Shown: positions 6,893-15,808 of the stretch, piece by piece
Layout of the letters: every line of letters begins with the position of its first letter
Position numbering within the stretch: the first letter of the stretch is position 1
Source of the DNA: Saprospiraceae bacterium
GTDB taxonomy: Bacteria; Bacteroidota; Bacteroidia; Chitinophagales; Saprospiraceae
Length of the DNA stretch: 64,000 nt
Assembly (NCBI GenBank): GCA_016714445.1
Contig: JADJNF010000003.1
Coordinates: forward strand, 62,001-126,000
Direction of reading: 5' to 3'
Program-made: the position numbers and the translations under genes
The notes under the pieces: model-generated
Told to the model about the DNA's origin: nothing
Databases searched by the model: none
The model's input: only the letters and a program-made list of their open reading frames with translations

Positions 6893-9658
6893 ATGAAAAT
6901 CAATTTTAAATTTTTATGTTCGTCCATTTGGATGCTTATCATCCCAATGTTGATGATGGCCCAAACAGGCACGCTTAAAGGCCATATAAAAGATGGTAAA
7001 ACCCAGGAAGTAATGATCGGAGCAACTGTCATTATTGATGGCACATCAACAGGTTCGACCACAGACTTTGATGGTAATTTTGAAGTGCCCAATGTTCCTG
7101 CAGGTATACACAAATTGGTCATTACAAGTATAGGTTATGCTGATGTGATAATTGAAAGTGTACGAGTGGAAGCAGGCAAAGAAACCATCATCAATACTAC
7201 CATGAATGAAGCTTCTTTGGTGCTAGATGCAGTAGAAGTTAAGGCTCAGCGTAAGACGGATACTGAAGTTTCAGTGGTTTCTGAAATCAAACAATTGGCC
7301 AATATTGCTGTAGGTGTATCATCTCAACAAATAACCAAAACACAAGACAGAGACGCTTCACAGGTCGTGAGAAGAGTGCCCGGCGTATCTATTTTTGATG
7401 ATAGATTTATTGTAGTGCGGGGTTTAAATGAAAGGTATAATACAGTTCTTTTAAATGATATCATTACTCCTTCCACCGAGGTAGACGTTAAGTCATTTTC
7501 ATTTGATTTGATACCTAGTTCTGCCATTGACAGAATGATGGTATTCAAGTCACCTTCAGCTGATCTTCCTGGCGATATTGCAGGTGGTGCTATAAAGATA
7601 TACACCAAAACTGTTCCGGATGGAGATAATTTGTCCGTAGGTTTTACCATGGGCTACAGAGGTAATGCTACAGGAGCAAATGTTACAGATTACAAAGGCA
7701 GTAATTTGGATGGTTTAGGTTTTGGAAGTAGCTACAGAAGCTTACCTTCAGGATTTCCTTCTACAAAAAGTGTTATAAATAATGCAGCTACAGAAGCAAT
7801 GATTGAAAATTTTAGAAAACTCAATCCTTATTATACAGCCAAAAACACAACTATCTCTCCGGATTTCAGAGGCAACATCAATTTGAATAAGCGGTTTTTC
7901 ATTGGTAAAAAAGAACTTACTACCATTTCATATATTAACTATTCGAATACCCATTCGTATCAGCAAATGGTTCAGAATAGATTTTTATACGATCAAAGTA
8001 TTCAAAGTACTTTTAAAGATGACAATTATACAAATAATGTCAGATTGGGTGCAATGTCTAATTGGGCCCTTATCTTGAATCCAAGAAACAAAATCGAATT
8101 TAGAAATATTTTTAATCAACTTGCTACAAAAGAGACAGTCATCAGAAATGGTGAATTATTTGAAAACGAGTTGGAAGTTTCTAATCAATCATTCAGATAT
8201 GAGCAAAAAAGTATCTTTTCAAGCCAATTGAATGGTACTCATGAGTTATCTGAAAAAACAAGATTTAAGTGGATAGGTGGATTTGGATATACACGAAGAT
8301 CTGAACCTGACTTCAGAAGATTCACATCATCCAGAGAGTTGGGATCTGAAGGTGCTTATAAAATTGACCTACAACAATTTGAATCTCCTACATTGCAACA
8401 AGCAGCAAGATTTTGGTCAAATATGGATGAGTTTGTACTAACTGCTACAGCATCTCTTGACAAAGTAATAGGTACAAAACATAGCGATAGCGATAAAAAT
8501 AAAACGCTGAAAATAGGTTTCTATTCTGAATATAAAGACAGATACTTCAAAGCAAGATGGTTTGGTATTGTAAATCCGAATAGAGTTGGTGAAAGTATTA
8601 CCGGTCAAAACCCAGAGGAATTTTTCTCCAATGACAATTTAAGATCATCCAGGGTATTTTATTCCGAAGGTAGTAATTTTGACGATAAGTACACCGCCCA
8701 AAATATATTGAATGCAGCGTATGCCAGTTTTTATATACCATTCTCCAGTAAATTTAATGCTACAATAGGTATGAGAGCGGAGTATAACCAGCAGTTACTT
8801 CAAAGTCGTGAAAGAGGAGGTGGGAAAAAGGTAGATGTAAACAATGCCATACTTAGCCCGATGCCTTCTTTGAACGCCACCTATAAGTTAAATGAAAAAC
8901 ATTTGCTGAGATTTGGATATGGATCTACAGTGAATAGACCTGAATTCAGAGAACTTGCCCCTTTTACTTATTATGACTTTATTTTTGATGTTTCAAGAAG
9001 AGGAAATCAGAATATAAAGGTAGCTAACATTCATAACTTTGATCTTAGATATGATTACTATCCATCTAAAGGGGAGTTGATTACTTTTGGTGTATTCCAT
9101 AAAAAATTCATAAACCCAATTGAAGCAGCTATTTTTTATAATGGTAGTACAGTTGCATTTACAGTTGCGAATTCCGAATCAGCGACTTCATCAGGTATAG
9201 AACTGGAAGTTAGAAAAAATGTAACCCAAAACTTGATGGTGTTGTTTAATGCGTCTTTGATCAATAGTAATGTGGTGGTCAGTGGATTGAGTGATTACAG
9301 CAGATTCCTGCAAGGCCAATCTCCATATCTGATCAATGCCGGATTATTTTATACCATACCTGAAAGTGGTATCCAGGCCAACGTATTATATAATATTGTA
9401 GGTAAGAGAATATACGTAATAGGTGATAATGTGTTGAGCTCAAATGTATTTGAAATGCCAAGAAATGTCCTGGATTTTAATCTTTCCAAAACTTTCGGAA
9501 AGATGGACATCAAGATTGGTGCACAAGATATATTGAATCAGCCATTTAAATTAGTTCAGGATACCAATAGAGACAATAAGATTACTGACTCAGATGGAAT
9601 ATTTCAGGAATTCAGACGTGGTTCCAACTTTTACGTAAGTGTAAATTATAAATTTTAA
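6893..9658 (+). CDS. TonB-dependent outer-membrane receptor
   Basis: A 921-residue outer-membrane transporter. A signal peptide ends near residue 23 (LMMAQTG), followed by a carboxypeptidase-regulatory-like domain (about 26-110, GTLKGHIKDGK and GATVIIDGTSTGS), a plug domain (about 130-235, with VVRRVPGVSIFDDRFIVVRG and GGAIKIYTK) and a 22-strand-type barrel ending in an aromatic-rich strand (NFYVSVNYKF). It would import a large or scarce substrate using proton-motive force through TonB. No SusD gene follows; instead a large lipoprotein gene starts 110 bases downstream. The promoter has a Pho-box-like repeat, so phosphate or phosphorus compounds are candidate cues. The substrate cannot be read from sequence. 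Confidence 0.9.
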   Translation: MKINFKFLCSSIWMLIIPMLMMAQTGTLKGHIKDGKTQEVMIGATVIIDGTSTGSTTDFDGNFEVPNVPAGIHKLVITSIGYADVIIESVRVEAGKETIINTTMNEASLVLDAVEVKAQRKTDTEVSVVSEIKQLANIAVGVSSQQITKTQDRDASQVVRRVPGVSIFDDRFIVVRGLNERYNTVLLNDIITPSTEVDVKSFSFDLIPSSAIDRMMVFKSPSADLPGDIAGGAIKIYTKTVPDGDNLSVGFTMGYRGNATGANVTDYKGSNLDGLGFGSSYRSLPSGFPSTKSVINNAATEAMIENFRKLNPYYTAKNTTISPDFRGNINLNKRFFIGKKELTTISYINYSNTHSYQQMVQNRFLYDQSIQSTFKDDNYTNNVRLGAMSNWALILNPRNKIEFRNIFNQLATKETVIRNGELFENELEVSNQSFRYEQKSIFSSQLNGTHELSEKTRFKWIGGFGYTRRSEPDFRRFTSSRELGSEGAYKIDLQQFESPTLQQAARFWSNMDEFVLTATASLDKVIGTKHSDSDKNKTLKIGFYSEYKDRYFKARWFGIVNPNRVGESITGQNPEEFFSNDNLRSSRVFYSEGSNFDDKYTAQNILNAAYASFYIPFSSKFNATIGMRAEYNQQLLQSRERGGGKKVDVNNAILSPMPSLNATYKLNEKHLLRFGYGSTVNRPEFRELAPFTYYDFIFDVSRRGNQNIKVANIHNFDLRYDYYPSKGELITFGVFHKKFINPIEAAIFYNGSTVAFTVANSESATSSGIELEVRKNVTQNLMVLFNASLINSNVVVSGLSDYSRFLQGQSPYLINAGLFYTIPESGIQANVLYNIVGKRIYVIGDNVLSSNVFEMPRNVLDFNLSKTFGKMDIKIGAQDILNQPFKLVQDTNRDNKITDSDGIFQEFRRGSNFYVSVNYKF

Positions 9659-9768
9659 AGCTAATAATTTATACTGCCTAGAAGATATAAGTATATTGGA
9701 TTTGCTGTCAGTAACTAAAAAGTAACATTTTATACATTCATTAATAAACCAATAAACACTTTTAAAAA

Positions 9769-11088
9769 ATGAAATTCAGTTTAAAACTTTTTACTTTTAT
9801 GATTTTGGCAGCGGGCCTGACTTTAGCTTCATGCGGAAGAGATGAAGATGATGATGATGTGATAATACCCGGTGAAAACTTGACCATCAAAGGATCGATC
9901 ACAACCAATACTACTTGGGCAGCAAAAAACAAATATCTCCTTGAAGGCTTTGTATATGTAGAAGCTGGAGCTACGCTAACCATTGAACCTGGCACGATTA
10001 TCAAAGGTGATAAATCCACCAAAGCGACTCTGATAGTAAAGCCAGGTGCCAAAATTATTGCGGAAGGTACAAAATTAAAGCCTATTGTATTTACTTCTAA
10101 TCAGCCTAAAGGCTCCAGAAACTACGGTGATTGGGGAGGATTGATTGTTTTAGGTAAAGGAAAGGTAAACAAAACACCTGCAACCATTGAAGGAGAAAAT
10201 ATTTCTACTTTCGGAGGCTCTGAGGAAAACGATAATTCAGGTATCATTAAATACGTAAGAATTGAGTTCGGAGGAATTGCCTTTGAAACAGATAAAGAAG
10301 TAAATGGTCTTACCCTTGGTGGAGTTGGTAAAGGAACTACCATTGAGTATGTACAGGTTACTCAAAACGGTGATGATGGTATAGAATGGTTTGGTGGAAA
10401 TGTAAATGCAAAATACCTGATTTCATACAAAAATCTGGATGATGATTTTGACACAGACTGGGGATATTCGGGTTTTGTCCAGTATGGTTTGGCTTACAGA
10501 GATCCTAAAGTGGCTGATCAGTGTACTTGTTCAGATTCTAATGGCTTTGAGTCAGACAATGATGCTTCAGGTTCTGATGCTCAACCACAAACTAACTGTA
10601 AGTTTGCCAATATATCCATTATTATTGCTGCCGGAACACCCGATGCAAAATTCAGATCAGCATTCAGACTCAGACGAAATTCTGCATTGTCAGTATATAA
10701 CTCTGTAGCAATAGGTGCATTTCCTAAAGGTGGTTTAGAGTTGGGCGATGCAGCCACTCAAGCTAATTTTGTAAGTGATAAATCTGATTTCAGAGGCCTG
10801 ATTTTGGCTGGAATGTCCAAAGGAATAGTTCTTGGTGACGAAGCAAAATTGAAGGAAAGTGAACGAAAAAATATGTTTGGTATAGACCCATTAACTTTAG
10901 GATTGCCAGCTACTTACAATGCAGCTTCAGGAAAACCAGGTTTATTGCCAAATGCAGGTTCGCTATTGTTAAATAGTGGCGTTTCTCTTCCTACTGGTTT
11001 TGAAGCCAATACAAGTGTAGGTGCATTTAGTGGTACTGACTGGACAGACGGGTGGGCCAACTGGGATCCGCAAAATACGGACTATTAA
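9769..11088 (+). CDS. Large surface lipoprotein, probable partner of the TonB receptor
   Basis: A 439-residue protein with a lipoprotein signal (LTLASC, modified Cys about 21) followed by a run of acidic residues (GRDEDDDD), the type of sorting signal that sends lipoproteins to the cell surface in Bacteroidota. The rest has repeated short strands such as LTIEPGTIIKGD, LIVKPGAKI and WGGLIVLGKG, typical of a right-handed parallel beta-helix. I recognise it as a conserved Bacteroidota type found next to TonB receptors, but not its ligand. It lies 110 bases behind the receptor gene and ahead of a strong terminator, so the two are likely co-transcribed and act together in substrate capture. Confidence 0.75.
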   Translation: MKFSLKLFTFMILAAGLTLASCGRDEDDDDVIIPGENLTIKGSITTNTTWAAKNKYLLEGFVYVEAGATLTIEPGTIIKGDKSTKATLIVKPGAKIIAEGTKLKPIVFTSNQPKGSRNYGDWGGLIVLGKGKVNKTPATIEGENISTFGGSEENDNSGIIKYVRIEFGGIAFETDKEVNGLTLGGVGKGTTIEYVQVTQNGDDGIEWFGGNVNAKYLISYKNLDDDFDTDWGYSGFVQYGLAYRDPKVADQCTCSDSNGFESDNDASGSDAQPQTNCKFANISIIIAAGTPDAKFRSAFRLRRNSALSVYNSVAIGAFPKGGLELGDAATQANFVSDKSDFRGLILAGMSKGIVLGDEAKLKESERKNMFGIDPLTLGLPATYNAASGKPGLLPNAGSLLLNSGVSLPTGFEANTSVGAFSGTDWTDGWANWDPQNTDY

Positions 11089-11129
11089 TATTCAAGACAG
11101 ATTAAAGAATTTTTTTGTATAATTAGATG

Positions 11130-11160
11130 AAGGAACCAACTGAAAAGCTGGTTCCTTTTT
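11130..11160 (+). terminator. Rho-independent terminator of the TonB receptor/lipoprotein pair
   Basis: The stem AAGGAACCA/TGGTTCCTT with a short loop ACTGAAAAGC is followed by a T run, 42 bases after the lipoprotein stop. Confidence 0.9.
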
Positions 11161-11485
11161 ATTTTAATACATCTCATACATAAAGCTTGGTATTGAGATT
11201 TATTTATAAATGTCTTTTACTAAAGTTACTGGATGCAGATAAGTATTTTTCCTTTTTTAATTCCTGCCACATCATTTTTTCAATTGAGCCAAGACATTTT
11301 AATTTGGAGATGGAATTTATTTTTTGTTTAAATCGTTATCCAAGTGTGCGTTTTATTTACTTTTTAGCCGTTGATGAAAACAATAAATGAAATTATATTA
11401 AAGTCTGCCACACTGTTTTTTAATTTTTATTTAATTTTAAGCTAAAATTAAATAAATTTGTGAATAATTAAATTTTCATTTTTTA
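11161..11485 (+). promoter_or_regulatory. Desaturase upstream region with a perfect 14-bp inverted repeat over the -7 box
   Basis: No gene is seen in the first 260 bases. At 11426-11456 the arms TTTATTTAATTTTA and TAAAATTAAATAAA are exact reverse complements around a 3-base spacer. The right arm overlaps a -7 box TAAATTTG at 11453-11460, 25 bases before the desaturase ATG. This position suits a repressor operator or a 5' hairpin. The region is very AT-rich, which raises the chance of fortuitous symmetry, but a 14-base perfect match is notable. Confidence 0.5.
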
Positions 11486-12583
11486 ATGCAGTTAGGAAAG
11501 TACGCAAAAGTCAATTTTATAAATTCAGAAAAATCTGTCTTTTTTTCGGCGCTCAGAGCAAATATTGATGCTTATTTTGAAAAAAATAAAATAGCTAAAA
11601 CAGGGGGAAATAAACTTCTTATGAAAGCATGTATGATGCTGGGTCTATATTTAATCCCATTTGGATTGATACTTTCCGGACATTTTTCAAATTTGCAAAT
11701 GTTATTCATGACCTTGTTGATGGGTTTTGGAGTGGCTGGCGTAGGCATGTCGGTGATGCATGATGCTATACACGGCTCTTTTTCATCATCAGCTGCCATA
11801 AACAGGATATTTGGAGCGTCACTCTATTTGCTCGGGGGTAATGTTTACAATTGGGATATTCAGCACAATAAACTTCATCATACTTACACCAATATTCATG
11901 ATATGGATGAAGACATTACAGGCAAGTTTATACTACGCTTGTCAAGTGATGATAAACTCAAACCTATACACCGATTTCAACACATTTATGCTTTCTTTTT
12001 ATATAGCTTGATGACTTTTTCGTTTTTATGGAAAGATTTTAAAGAAATAAAACTATACAACAAAATGTCAAAAACAGGAATTGTACCTGCATTTCCAAAG
12101 AAGGAACTTGGTATTCTTATCCTGACCAAATTAGGATACATCCTGTTTATTTGTGTACTTCCATTATTTGTACTTAATATCACCTTCGGTCAATGGTTTC
12201 TTGGATTTCTGGTCATGCATTGTACAGCTGGAATAATACTGAGTACTGTTTTTCAGTTGGCGCATGTAGTGGAAGGAGCAGCTCAGCCATCTCCTGATGA
12301 AAAAGGAAATATTGAAAATGCCTGGGCCATTCACCAATTGAATACTACAGCCAATTTTTCAGGACGAAACAAAATTCTATCCTGGTATATCGGAGGCTTG
12401 GATTATCAGGTGGAGCATCATTTATTTCCGAAAATTTCTCATATTCATTATCCTGCGATTTCTTCTATCGTAAAGAAAACTGCAGAAGATTTTGGAATCA
12501 TGTATAACAACAAATATTCATTCATGAATGGGCTTCGGTCCCACATCAATATGCTGTACAATTTAGGTCATGGTGTAGTGTGA
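11486..12583 (+). CDS. Membrane fatty-acid desaturase (acyl-CoA/front-end type)
   Basis: A 365-residue integral membrane di-iron desaturase that introduces a double bond into acyl chains. All three histidine boxes are present: HDAIHG near residue 94, HNKLHH near 128, and QVEHH near 312, the last with glutamine replacing the first histidine as in front-end and linoleoyl-CoA desaturases. Hydrophobic pairs lie before box 1 and between boxes 2 and 3. It is likely involved in membrane-fluidity adjustment. It is monocistronic, with its own promoter and a palindrome over the -7 box, and faces the convergent nuclease gene. Exact regioselectivity cannot be told. Confidence 0.9.
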   Translation: MQLGKYAKVNFINSEKSVFFSALRANIDAYFEKNKIAKTGGNKLLMKACMMLGLYLIPFGLILSGHFSNLQMLFMTLLMGFGVAGVGMSVMHDAIHGSFSSSAAINRIFGASLYLLGGNVYNWDIQHNKLHHTYTNIHDMDEDITGKFILRLSSDDKLKPIHRFQHIYAFFLYSLMTFSFLWKDFKEIKLYNKMSKTGIVPAFPKKELGILILTKLGYILFICVLPLFVLNITFGQWFLGFLVMHCTAGIILSTVFQLAHVVEGAAQPSPDEKGNIENAWAIHQLNTTANFSGRNKILSWYIGGLDYQVEHHLFPKISHIHYPAISSIVKKTAEDFGIMYNNKYSFMNGLRSHINMLYNLGHGVV

Positions 12584-12695
12584 AACTATTTTCATCAAGA
12601 GGAAACTTTACAACAAGATAATCATCGTCGATATACGTTTGTGAATCCTATCTTCCGGGATTTTATAACAGGGGTGAGCGTAGTAGCTTTCATTT

Positions 12696-13595
12696 TTATT
12701 CGAAATTCCATCTGCTTATTCTCAGCTGATATCTTTTATCGCTGACCTTCCAAGATGCTTTCCTGATCTTTGATTCGATGTTTTCTTCCTCAATATTATC
12801 AATCATACTGTCAAAAAAATCCAGTCCTGTGAGTTTTTCAACTTCGTCGATGGTCACCATGTAGTCTTCCAGCCTTTTTGCCGACAGTTCATTGGGTATA
12901 ATAAATGCTATCCCTTTTTTCTCTGGTGATTCGAAGTCAAGCAATACTTTAAAAAACCCTGACGGTACCGTTATTTTATTTTCCTGTCCTATCGTTTGTG
13001 CAACATTTTTTAGGATGGGCCCTGTTATGATATACAACTTACCATTTGTATATGTCCAGTCTCTGGTATTTTCTTCCAGTTCTTTCCATATTCCATTATT
13101 AAATGCTTTGATTTGGGGTGATACATTGCTCATTAAAAAAGTCTCCCGCATGGCCAAAGTATCAAAGGCCATATCCCCGGCCGGAACCAGATGCCCTCTG
13201 GTATATCCTGAATTATTGTAGTCCCGATGTACAGCTGATTTTGTTTTCACATCATCATCCGGATTAAACATCCCAAAACGATCTACATTGGGCATATTCA
13301 GCATCTCCCGATCCATAGTGTAAGCCACCCATTCTGCTTGTTCGTGTTGTTCTGCATATGACAATGAGTAGTACCGGTGATGTACTATTTCGCCACGAGA
13401 AGTAGGAAGATATGTTCGTAAAGAGTAATCGACAGTCGGTTCAGATGTATTTTCTGCAAGATTTGTAAGCTGGTTTTTAAAATATGCAAAACCTGCTACA
13501 AGTGCAATTATTGCAAAAACAAAGAATACCACCAGCCTGAAAGTAGTCTGTAAACCTTTATTTTGACTGGAATGATTCCTCCTGAGATGGGCCAT
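12696..13595 (-). CDS. DNA/RNA non-specific endonuclease (NUC1 type), membrane-anchored
   Basis: A 299-residue protein with an N-terminal transmembrane segment at about 20-40 (VVFFVFAIIALVAGFAYF) and a beta-beta-alpha-metal nuclease domain. The active-site block GYTRGHLVPAGDM near residue 130 holds the catalytic histidine of the [DT]RGH motif, and the metal-binding asparagine is in MSNVSPQ with FNNGIWKELE. It would degrade DNA and RNA in the periplasm, for defence or nutrient recovery. The stop of the upstream aspartate kinase gene lies only 10 bases away, so they are co-transcribed, although a functional link is not obvious. Confidence 0.88.
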   Translation of the reverse strand: MAHLRRNHSSQNKGLQTTFRLVVFFVFAIIALVAGFAYFKNQLTNLAENTSEPTVDYSLRTYLPTSRGEIVHHRYYSLSYAEQHEQAEWVAYTMDREMLNMPNVDRFGMFNPDDDVKTKSAVHRDYNNSGYTRGHLVPAGDMAFDTLAMRETFLMSNVSPQIKAFNNGIWKELEENTRDWTYTNGKLYIITGPILKNVAQTIGQENKITVPSGFFKVLLDFESPEKKGIAFIIPNELSAKRLEDYMVTIDEVEKLTGLDFFDSMIDNIEEENIESKIRKASWKVSDKRYQLRISRWNFE

Positions 13596-13605
13596 ATCTG
13601 ATTTA

Positions 13606-14898
13606 TTAAGAATCTTTTCTTTTCATTTTTGGAAGATTGCGCACCACCATTTGTACTGTATCCGGTATTTTTTCTTCAAAGAGTATAAGCTTATTTTTTT
13701 TCATATCTTTAAGGATGTCTTCATTAAAATGCCGGATAGTAACCAGTTCCAGATCATTGTCCGTGATCATCTTGAATTCCGCACCCAGTTCTTTCTCAAA
13801 TTTTAAGATTCTATCGGGATTATTATTGACGCATACAGTGAAGCTAATGGCTGTGTTTCTCATCATATTTACCTTTAGTCTGTATTTGGCCAACAATGAG
13901 AAAATCATACTTAGGTGATGCTCAGCCACAAAGGAAAAATCATTGGTAGAAATATGCAGCAGCGTTTGATCCGGTTCTATTACAATTACGGGCGGATAAC
14001 TAAGTTCTTTTTCATCGCTAATCAATGTACCTTCACTGGTAGGGTCAAGAAACGGACGGACGTACAAAGGTATTTGTTTGTTTTGAATTGGTTTTATCGT
14101 TTTTGGATGAATCACTTTGGCACCATAATAAGTCATTTCTATGGCTTCTTTGTATGATAATCTGGGGAGTTTAATTACTTCATCAAAAACCCGGGGATCA
14201 CCTGTCAAAACACCCGGAACATCTTTCCATATATGCATACTTTCGGAATCCAGACAAAATGATAAAATAGCTGCAGTATAGTCAGAACCCTCACGTCCAA
14301 GCGTGGTGGTGAAGTTTTCGCTGGTACTTCCAATAAATCCTTGTGTTACCACATGGTTTACTTTGTTTAATAATGGCTCGATCTTACTTTTAGCATTCCT
14401 TTGGGTAGCATCCCATTGTACCCGGGCGTCCCGATAGGTGTTGTCAGTAAGTATTACATCCCTTACATCCAGCCATCCGCAGTCGATGTTAAGATATTTG
14501 AGATAATGTACCAGAATTTTTGAAGAAAGCAACTCGCCTATCGATACTATCTGATCATAGGTGTAATCATAGTCTTCGTGCGGAGGTTCTTCCAGTACCC
14601 ATTCGATTTCTACCATTGTGTCATTGATATCATCCATAACTTCCGCAGAAACAGGAAAAAGATGATTAATCAATGTAAAATGATTGGTTTTTATATCAGA
14701 TAGCAACTGTGCTGTCTTGCCATCCTGCAGATAATAACTTTTGACCACTTCTTCAAGTGCATTGGTAGTTTTACCCATAGCAGAAACTACGACTACTATT
14801 TTCTGGTCACTGAATTTTTGTAGTATTTTACCGACATTCGCAAATCCTTCAGCATCTTTTACTGAAGCACCTCCAAATTTAAAAACTTTTAATTGCAT
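13606..14898 (-). CDS. lysC: Aspartate kinase
   Basis: A 430-residue monofunctional aspartokinase, which phosphorylates aspartate in the first step to lysine, threonine and methionine. The N-terminal KFGGASVKDAEG motif, the substrate/ATP motifs TTLGREGSDYTAAIL and VIHPKTIKPIQ, and C-terminal ACT-like repeats from about 300 are present. It is shorter than bifunctional ThrA/MetL forms, as no homoserine dehydrogenase follows. A -7 box TAACTTTG reads toward it at 14967-14960. The nuclease gene follows at 10 bases. The choice of symbol among the aspartokinase isoforms is by default. Confidence 0.9.
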   Translation of the reverse strand: MQLKVFKFGGASVKDAEGFANVGKILQKFSDQKIVVVVSAMGKTTNALEEVVKSYYLQDGKTAQLLSDIKTNHFTLINHLFPVSAEVMDDINDTMVEIEWVLEEPPHEDYDYTYDQIVSIGELLSSKILVHYLKYLNIDCGWLDVRDVILTDNTYRDARVQWDATQRNAKSKIEPLLNKVNHVVTQGFIGSTSENFTTTLGREGSDYTAAILSFCLDSESMHIWKDVPGVLTGDPRVFDEVIKLPRLSYKEAIEMTYYGAKVIHPKTIKPIQNKQIPLYVRPFLDPTSEGTLISDEKELSYPPVIVIEPDQTLLHISTNDFSFVAEHHLSMIFSLLAKYRLKVNMMRNTAISFTVCVNNNPDRILKFEKELGAEFKMITDNDLELVTIRHFNEDILKDMKKNKLILFEEKIPDTVQMVVRNLPKMKRKDS

Positions 14899-15414
14899 AA
14901 CACCCTGAATTACTTATTTATATATTTTTTATTTTTTTAGGACCTTAATTAAATAGTCACAAAGTTAAGGAGATTTAAAAATTTATTTTACTTTCGTGAC
15001 CTTTAATGTTATAATTCAGAGCAGTACCGTAGTAGTTTAGTGATATGTGAATGTAAATGAGTTTTTTTTAGGCAGCAAATTTTTATTATTCTGTGATTGC
15101 TGAAAATTTCAGAATTTAGAATATTTTCGCCTAAATGCCAAGGTTTAGACTTGTACCATTATGAATCTGTTGTAAATATCAGTCACAGCACACAAGTAAA
15201 TTTGATTTTATAAACCGGCGTACTCAGAAATGTAATTTTTAAAATTTGTATTAATAAAAAATGATTGAATCAGCAGTAGGATAAATTATTTTAAAGGAAA
15301 TCTTAAGTCGATTTGATTCCAAAATTTTTATTCGTCATGCATCAGTCGTCATTTGTAATTTAGCAAAGTGTTTACTGTACTGAATTACAATATTTTAACA
15401 TAAACGACCACATT
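14899..15414. other. 516-bp divergent intergenic region
   Basis: Lies between the divergent aspartate kinase and OadG genes. Apart from the aspartate kinase -7 box at 14960-14967 I see no gene, RNA fold or repeat; it is AT-rich and presumably holds the promoter of the decarboxylase operon. Confidence 0.5.
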
Positions 15415-15672
15415 ATGGAGAGCAATTTACCCAATGCTTTATTACTCATGGTTACGGGCATGAGTACTGTATTTTTTATCCTTTTTCTGGTGATTTCCGG
15501 AGGTAATCTGCTTATCAAGGCAGTAAACAAAGTAAATCTTCCCGTTCATGAAGTTCCTTTCACCAAGATTAATAACGAAAACATTTCACCTTCCAGGGAA
15601 GCGATCATCAAGGCCGCTATTGAGATTATAACCAAAGGGAAAGGAAAAGTGGACAGAATAGATAAAAGATAG
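15415..15672 (+). CDS. oadG: Na+-pumping oxaloacetate decarboxylase, gamma-like subunit
   Basis: An 85-residue small membrane protein with one transmembrane helix at about 10-32 (LLMVTGMSTVFFILFLVISG) and a short charged cytoplasmic tail, the layout of OadG/MmdD-type subunits that assemble the decarboxylase complex. The M-x-TGMSTVFFILF motif is typical. It is followed by the biotin-carrying alpha and the membrane beta subunits. The gap of 136 bases to oadA contains two strong hairpins that may set the subunit ratio. Confidence 0.85.
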   Translation: MESNLPNALLLMVTGMSTVFFILFLVISGGNLLIKAVNKVNLPVHEVPFTKINNENISPSREAIIKAAIEIITKGKGKVDRIDKR

Positions 15673-15699
15673 CAATAAATGCAGTAATATTTAATATGA

Positions 15700-15785
15700 A
15701 ACACCCACGACCGTAAACCGGACACAAAGGATAATGATTAAATGGGTGTTACATCTGACCGAAAAATCATCCCACCAGAGGTGGG
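15700..15785 (+). promoter_or_regulatory. Two hairpins between oadG and oadA with possible alternative pairing
   Basis: AACACCCA (15700-15707) pairs with TGGGTGTT (15743-15750), and CCCACC (15771-15776) pairs with GGTGGG (15780-15785) around a 3-base loop, ending 23 bases before the oadA ATG. CCCAC at 15704 could instead pair with GTGGG at 15781. They may protect message ends or tune translation; no function is shown. Confidence 0.45.
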
Positions 15786-15808
15786 TAAACTAAATTAAAA
15801 CAGATGAA

